From Pseudomonadota bacterium (GTDB taxonomy: Bacteria; Desulfobacterota; Syntrophia; Syntrophales; JADFWA01), in the NCBI GenBank assembly GCA_030596145.1, contig JAUVKS010000073.1, positions 1 to 8,051 on the forward strand: a stretch of DNA of 8,051 bases, written 5' to 3'. Below the pieces are notes generated by a model. The model was not told the DNA's origin. It ran no database searches and was given only the letters and a program-made list of their open reading frames with translations. The translations under genes were made by a program, and so were the position numbers. Position 1 is the first letter of the stretch. Every line of letters begins with the position of its first letter. This document shows, in pieces, positions 5,691 to 8,051 of the stretch.

Positions 5691-6677
5691 ATGAGAGGGA
5701 AGAAATTGAAAAAGGCGTCGGTCTGTGGGGCTGGCGGATTTATTGGTCATCATATGGTATCCAGTCTAAAGGACCAAGGTTTCTGGGTACGGGGGGTGGA
5801 TTTGAAGTTTCCGGAGTTCAGCGAGACTGTGGCTGATGATTTTGTAATCGGTGACTTGCGGGATCAGTATATTTGCCGTCAAATTGTAGACCGGAAATTT
5901 AACGAAGTTTACCAGTTTGCCGCCGACATGGGTGGCGCAGGTTATGTTTTTACAGGCGAAAATGATGCGGATATCATGCACAATTCCGGTATGATTAATC
6001 TGAATATGTTAGAGGCGTGTCATAAAAGAAACATCAAGCGGATCTTCTATTCTTCGTCAGCCTGCATCTATCCTGAATACAACCAGATGGAGCCGGACAA
6101 TCCTAAATGTGCAGAAGACAGTGTTTACCCGGCAGAGCCGGATAGCGAATATGGTTGGGAGAAGCTTTTCAGCGAGCGGATGTACCTGGCTTTTCACAGG
6201 AATTATGGTATGGAGGTTCGCATTGCTCGCTACCATAACATCTTTGGTCCTGAAGGGAGCTGGAACGATGGACGGGAAAAAGCTCCTGCTGCAATCTGCC
6301 GCAAAGTGGCAATGGCGGATAATGGGGGTGAGATTGAAATCTGGGGAGACGGAAAACAGACGAGGTCTTTTTTGTATATTGATGAATGTCTTGAAGGAAC
6401 ATTGCGCTTTACCCGCTCAGAATGGACCGGACCGGTAAACATTGGTTCTGATGAGATGGTTACGATTAACCAACTGGCGGATATGGCCCTGGATATTGCT
6501 GGAAAGAAGTTGACAAAGAAGCATATTGAAGGGCCGCTGGGGGTGCGGGGTAGAAATTCGGATAATCGGCTTATTGAAGAGAAGCTGGGATGGGGACCGT
6601 TTGAGCCCTTGAGGAATGGGATGGAAAAGACATATAAATGGATCGAGGAGCAGGTGGGGGATTCAGATGACAGATGA
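5691..6677 (+). CDS. GDP-mannose 3,5-epimerase (GME-like, extended SDR family)
   Basis: This cytosolic NAD-dependent sugar-nucleotide epimerase (328 aa) would convert GDP-D-mannose to GDP-L-galactose, and in related enzymes also GDP-L-gulose. It shows the Rossmann motif CGAGGFIG (12-19), ADMGGAGYV (78-86), SSSACIYPE (121-129) with the Ser and Cys equivalent to plant GME S143/C145 (here S123/C125), the YGWEK catalytic pair Y154/K158, HNIFGPEGSW (182-191), and GREKAPAAICRK (194-205) with K197 equivalent to plant K217. Then come WGDGKQTRSF (218-227), GSDEMVTINQLA and GVRGRNSDN (284-292). This level of signature agreement separates it from generic UDP-glucose 4-epimerases. A TTG at 5706 preceded by AGAGGGA is an alternative start; both precede the fold. 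The last residues and TGA lie in a heptamer array. Its product fits use as a donor in the adjacent glycan pathway. Confidence 0.93.
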   Translation: MRGKKLKKASVCGAGGFIGHHMVSSLKDQGFWVRGVDLKFPEFSETVADDFVIGDLRDQYICRQIVDRKFNEVYQFAADMGGAGYVFTGENDADIMHNSGMINLNMLEACHKRNIKRIFYSSSACIYPEYNQMEPDNPKCAEDSVYPAEPDSEYGWEKLFSERMYLAFHRNYGMEVRIARYHNIFGPEGSWNDGREKAPAAICRKVAMADNGGEIEIWGDGKQTRSFLYIDECLEGTLRFTRSEWTGPVNIGSDEMVTINQLADMALDIAGKKLTKKHIEGPLGVRGRNSDNRLIEEKLGWGPFEPLRNGMEKTYKWIEEQVGDSDDR

Positions 6678-6740
6678 CAGATGTCGGAGATCAGAGATCA
6701 GATGTCAGAGGGCGGAGGCAAAGGACAGAGGTCGGAGGTC
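6665..6740 (+). repeat. Purine-rich 7-bp array B
   Basis: About ten degenerate heptamers follow each other with one phase slip: agatgac, agatgac, agatgtc, ggagatc, agagatc, agatgtc, agagggc, ggaggca, then agaggtc and ggaggtc. The array contains the last codons and the stop of the epimerase and ends directly at the palindromic element. Confidence 0.85.
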
Positions 6741-6741
6741 A

Positions 6742-6831
6742 CCCCGGTTGAATTTCCCTGGGGGAGCCCCAGTTAAATGCACTGCGTTGTGATTAACATC
6801 AATTTCACGGGGTAAACCCTATTCAACTGGG
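6742..6831. repeat. Nested palindromic element P1
   Basis: Four related half-sites face inward: CCCCGGTTGAAT (6742-6753), CCCCAGTTAAAT (6767-6778), then the inverted ATTTCACGGGG (6802-6812) and ATTCAACTGGG (6821-6831). The outer pair forms an 11-bp stem with one G-T pair. CTGGGG-gag-CCCCAG (6758-6772) forms a small hairpin of its own, and GGG-taaa-CCC sits at 6810-6819. The element is sharply bounded by heptamer arrays on both sides. It could be a mobile palindromic repeat or a structured RNA. Confidence 0.8.
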
Positions 6832-6834
6832 TAC

Positions 6835-6940
6835 AGAGGTGGGGGGGCGGAGGGCTGAGGACAGAGGACGAAAAGACAGAAATCAGAGATCGGAGGTCGG
6901 AGGTCGCAGGACCGAGGGCTGAAGACAGAGGACAGATGGA
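6835..6940 (+). repeat. Purine-rich 7-bp array C
   Basis: Heptamers such as ggagggc, tgaggac, agaggac, agaaatc, agagatc, ggaggtc, ggaggtc, gcaggac, cgagggc, tgaagac and agaggac run nearly continuously, with one 8-bp unit that shifts phase. Orientation and consensus match arrays A, B and D. Confidence 0.82.
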
Positions 6941-6968
6941 TGGTTGGGTGGTTGGATGTTGAAAGAAA

Positions 6969-7275
6969 ATGAAACTGGTTGAATATGTTGCGCCCTTGGG
7001 CTTTGATGGCCGAAGGAGGGTGTGCCATAGGAGGTCCGAAGGTAACGTCACTGAATTTATGGTGCAGTATGAGATTTTTGTGAAAGATAAATGGCACCCG
7101 GTATGACACATCTCACGGATATGCTCATAGAGATCTGATGCATGCAGATGGCCGTAAAGAAAAGACCGAGTTGTTGCTTGTGGATTTAAACATCTGTTTG
7201 ACCTATGCGGAGAACGATCTGAGAGCAAACTGGAGACTTTATAGAGAACGATTTCTGAAGGAGGCCGGAATATGA
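6969..7275 (+). pseudogene. DUF7718-like small protein, frameshifted
   Basis: The first frame encodes MKLVEYVAPLGFDGRRRVCH, continues through VTEFMVQYEIFVKDKWHPV and stops at TGA 7104-7106. A second frame starting at 7102 continues the same protein as YDTSHGYAHRDLMHADGRKE, then KTELLLVDLN-ICLTYAENDL and LYRERFLKEAGI, to a TGA at 7273-7275. From memory, intact relatives read HPVVRYDT at the junction, so about 8 nt seem to be missing near 7101. Removal of 2 mod 3 bases (or gain of one) would explain the frame change. The terminal TGA overlaps the next gene's ATG (ATGA), a sign of translational coupling in the intact state. The protein is about 105 residues when repaired and of unknown function. 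The DUF7718 name is recalled, not searched. Confidence 0.78.
7258..7264 (+). promoter_or_regulatory. Strong Shine-Dalgarno site for the DUF5647-like gene
   Basis: AAGGAGG lies 7 nt before the ATG at 7272 (10 nt before the alternative ATG at 7275), inside the end of the upstream reading frame. It allows the downstream protein to be made even though the upstream frame is broken. Confidence 0.85.
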
Positions 7276-7547
7276 TGACAGATGAAGAGATATTTGAAAA
7301 AAATTTGATTTTAAACACTGAATTTGACCGGTACATTTTAGAACATCCTGAGTTTGCAGAGAAAATACCTGTAAATGCTCAGATTGTTCTTTTGCCTGAA
7401 GATGATGCAGAACTTCGCAAAAAGAACGTTGAAATCGCTAAGGCACAGCGAGAACCTGAGCAACCTGTAATATATGTCCAGATTGAGAAAGTTGCTCCAC
7501 AAATGTCAAGATTGCTAAATCCTGTACTTAGGACAGAGGCCGCTTAA
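7272..7547 (+). CDS. DUF5647-like small protein
   Basis: This 91-aa soluble protein of unknown function resembles the DUF5647 family. It shows an N-terminal helix KNLILNTEFDRYILEHPEFA followed by EKIPVNAQIVLLPEDDAEL (about 30-48), a helix with KKNVEIAKAQREPEQPVIYV and IEKVAPQMSRL (72-82). It overlaps the end of the DUF7718-like frame by 4 nt (ATGA) and has a strong ribosome-binding site, so the two form a coupled pair that looks like a toxin-antitoxin or other two-component small module. Which partner would be active is not known. The last codons (RTEAA) come from aggacagaggc, which resembles one unit and a half of the heptamer arrays, so the repeat may have capped this gene too. The gene appears intact while its partner is broken. 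Confidence 0.8.
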   Translation: MMTDEEIFEKNLILNTEFDRYILEHPEFAEKIPVNAQIVLLPEDDAELRKKNVEIAKAQREPEQPVIYVQIEKVAPQMSRLLNPVLRTEAA

Positions 7548-7573
7548 CAGTACATGCCACAGGAATGGGGGAC

Positions 7574-7657
7574 GGAAGGCGGAGGGCGGAAGATAACAGA
7601 GGTCTGAGATCGGATGTCGGAGGGAAGACAGATGTCAGAGGTCAGAGATCGGATGAA
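7574..7657 (+). repeat. Purine-rich 7-bp array D
   Basis: Heptamers such as ggaaggc, ggagggc, tgagatc, ggatgtc, ggaggga, agaggtc, agagatc and ggatgaa are readable, with two phase breaks. The array fills the gap between the DUF5647-like and S23-like genes. With array C it flanks the DUF7718/DUF5647 pair on both sides. Confidence 0.8.
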
Positions 7658-7666
7658 GATGCTGAA

Positions 7667-8051
7667 ATGAGAAACGAAAAGAAACAGATTAATTCAGCTA
7701 AGGACTTGCGAGTATACAAAAAGGCCTATGCGCTTGCTATGGAAATATTCAATATCAGTAAGCGCTGGCCTGCGGAAGAGAAGTATTCGTTGACGGATCA
7801 GATAAGGAGATCTTCTCGATCTGTTTGTTCCAATCTTAGAGAGGCTTGGGCCAAAAGAAGATATGAGGCACATTTTATCAGCAAACTCACCGATGCAGCT
7901 TCCTGCTCGTAGAGCATACAGCTCGGAGAGATGGGGAGAACCCCGGTGGAATAAGAACAAATACAGATTCCACTGGGCAGGCAGCGAAACTGATACCTGG
8001 CTTGATTTTGCATTTGATTGTAAGTACTTGTCGTCGGAAGACCATAAACGT
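7667..8051 (+). pseudogene. Four-helix-bundle protein (S23/23S rRNA intervening-sequence type), interrupted and cut by window end
   Basis: Starting at ATG 7667 the frame gives AKDLRVYKKAYALAMEIFNI, SLTDQIRRSSRSVCSNLREA and WAKRRYEAHFISKLTDA. This is the usual first three helices of the roughly 120-aa family once found in 23S rRNA intervening sequences and now known mostly as free-standing genes of unclear role. The frame then reaches TAG at 7910. From 7977 another frame restores the rest of the protein: AGSETDTWLDFAFDCKYLSS, then EDHKR to the window edge. Between lies about 73 bp of foreign, hairpin-forming sequence. An open frame reaches upstream to 7565 through the heptamer array, but family N-termini favour 7667. 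A 78-residue truncated product ending ...TDAASCS-like could still be made. Confidence 0.88.
7904..7976. mobile_element. Small palindromic insertion inside the S23-type gene
   Basis: The stretch interrupts an otherwise conserved protein and contains three potential hairpins: TGCTC-gta-GAGCA (7904-7916), GGGG-agaa-CCCC (7933-7944) and an 11-bp stem CCCGGTGGAAT (7942-7952) with ATTCCACTGGG (7967-7977). The last stem has the same length, position of its G-T pair and near-identical sequence as the outer stem of element P1 at 6742-6831. Family residue spacing favours an insert of about 73 bp. The alternative of 82 bp between GCAG direct repeats (7895-7898 and 7977-7980) gives the same frame. There is no transposase, so it would be non-autonomous. 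Confidence 0.65.

Larger units (their letters stand above)
6678..6968. other. Non-coding repeat block between epimerase and DUF7718-like gene
   Basis: The block holds the rest of heptamer array B, a 90-bp nested palindromic element and heptamer array C, ending in a TGG-rich stretch (about 6938-6960). I see no gene. The antisense open frame that spans it is a by-product of the purine-rich repeats. Confidence 0.75.

Noticed and set aside
6665..6940. CRISPR array
   Set aside because: The units are 7 bp, degenerate and contiguous, with no unique spacers of 30-40 bp and no cas genes.
6773..7336. 187-codon open frame on the - strand
   Set aside because: It runs antisense through heptamer arrays, element P1 and the DUF7718-like gene. 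Its translation is Ser/Pro/Leu-rich low-complexity sequence, while the + strand gives recognisable proteins.
7565..7666. N-terminal extension of the S23-type protein
   Set aside because: These codons lie inside heptamer array D and are absent from the family as I know it; the ATG at 7667 gives a normal N-terminus.
7904..7976. tRNA-like fold inside the S23-type gene
   Set aside because: Three small hairpins are present, but there is no acceptor stem closing them, no GTTC-type T-loop and no anticodon arm in the right place.

Overview
The window carries a surface-polysaccharide biosynthesis locus whose gene order is heavily interrupted by short repeats and small accessory modules. Every gene I can support lies on the + strand. 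The organism is probably an uncultured, repeat-rich environmental bacterium. The mix of GxxExxY and 23S-intervening-sequence (S23-type) four-helix-bundle genes, orphan toxin-antitoxin pairs, purine-rich 7-bp arrays and CAGGATTAACAGGAT-type repeats recalls anammox planctomycetes, Omnitrophota and repeat-rich Desulfobacterota. The sequence alone does not decide between these.

Layout: 1-102, the tail of a PIN-domain (VapC-like) protein. 103-305, a gap with the first copy of a dispersed 67-bp element. 306-1724, a full-length WbaP/ExoY-type polyprenyl-phosphate sugar-1-phosphate transferase, the initiating enzyme of glycan assembly. 1725-2040, repeat-rich DNA that has replaced the 5' end of the next gene. 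2041-3144, a broken B12-binding-type radical SAM gene with a lost N-terminus, an in-frame TAA just before its Cys cluster, and a 3' end running into another copy of the 67-bp element. 3188-3843, an overlapping antitoxin-like/TumE-like (DUF6516) pair. 3935-5155, a 406-aa protein with a Pol-beta-type nucleotidyltransferase fold and unknown role. 5136-5685, a frameshifted GxxExxY gene bounded by near-perfect 27-bp inverted repeats. 5691-6677, a GDP-mannose 3,5-epimerase. 6678-6968, purine-rich heptamer arrays surrounding a nested palindromic element. 6969-7547, a translationally coupled DUF7718-like (frameshifted) and DUF5647-like pair. 7574-7657, another heptamer array. 7667-8051, an S23-type four-helix-bundle gene split by a roughly 73-bp hairpin-forming insertion and cut by the window end.

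The working backbone is the sugar transferase, which loads the first sugar phosphate on the lipid carrier, and the epimerase, which would supply GDP-L-galactose or GDP-L-gulose. The nucleotidyltransferase-fold protein may add an activation or decoration step (inference). The strongest unusual signal is the link between repeats and coding ends. Several genes (radical SAM remnant, nucleotidyltransferase, GxxExxY, epimerase, probably DUF5647) take their last codons and stop from a repeat. Four genes are visibly broken, and two palindromic elements, one of them inside a gene, share the same unusual stem. I see no clear evidence for an unknown defence system, CRISPR array, tRNA or rRNA. The most original material here is the repeat biology and the repeat-bounded small-gene cassettes.
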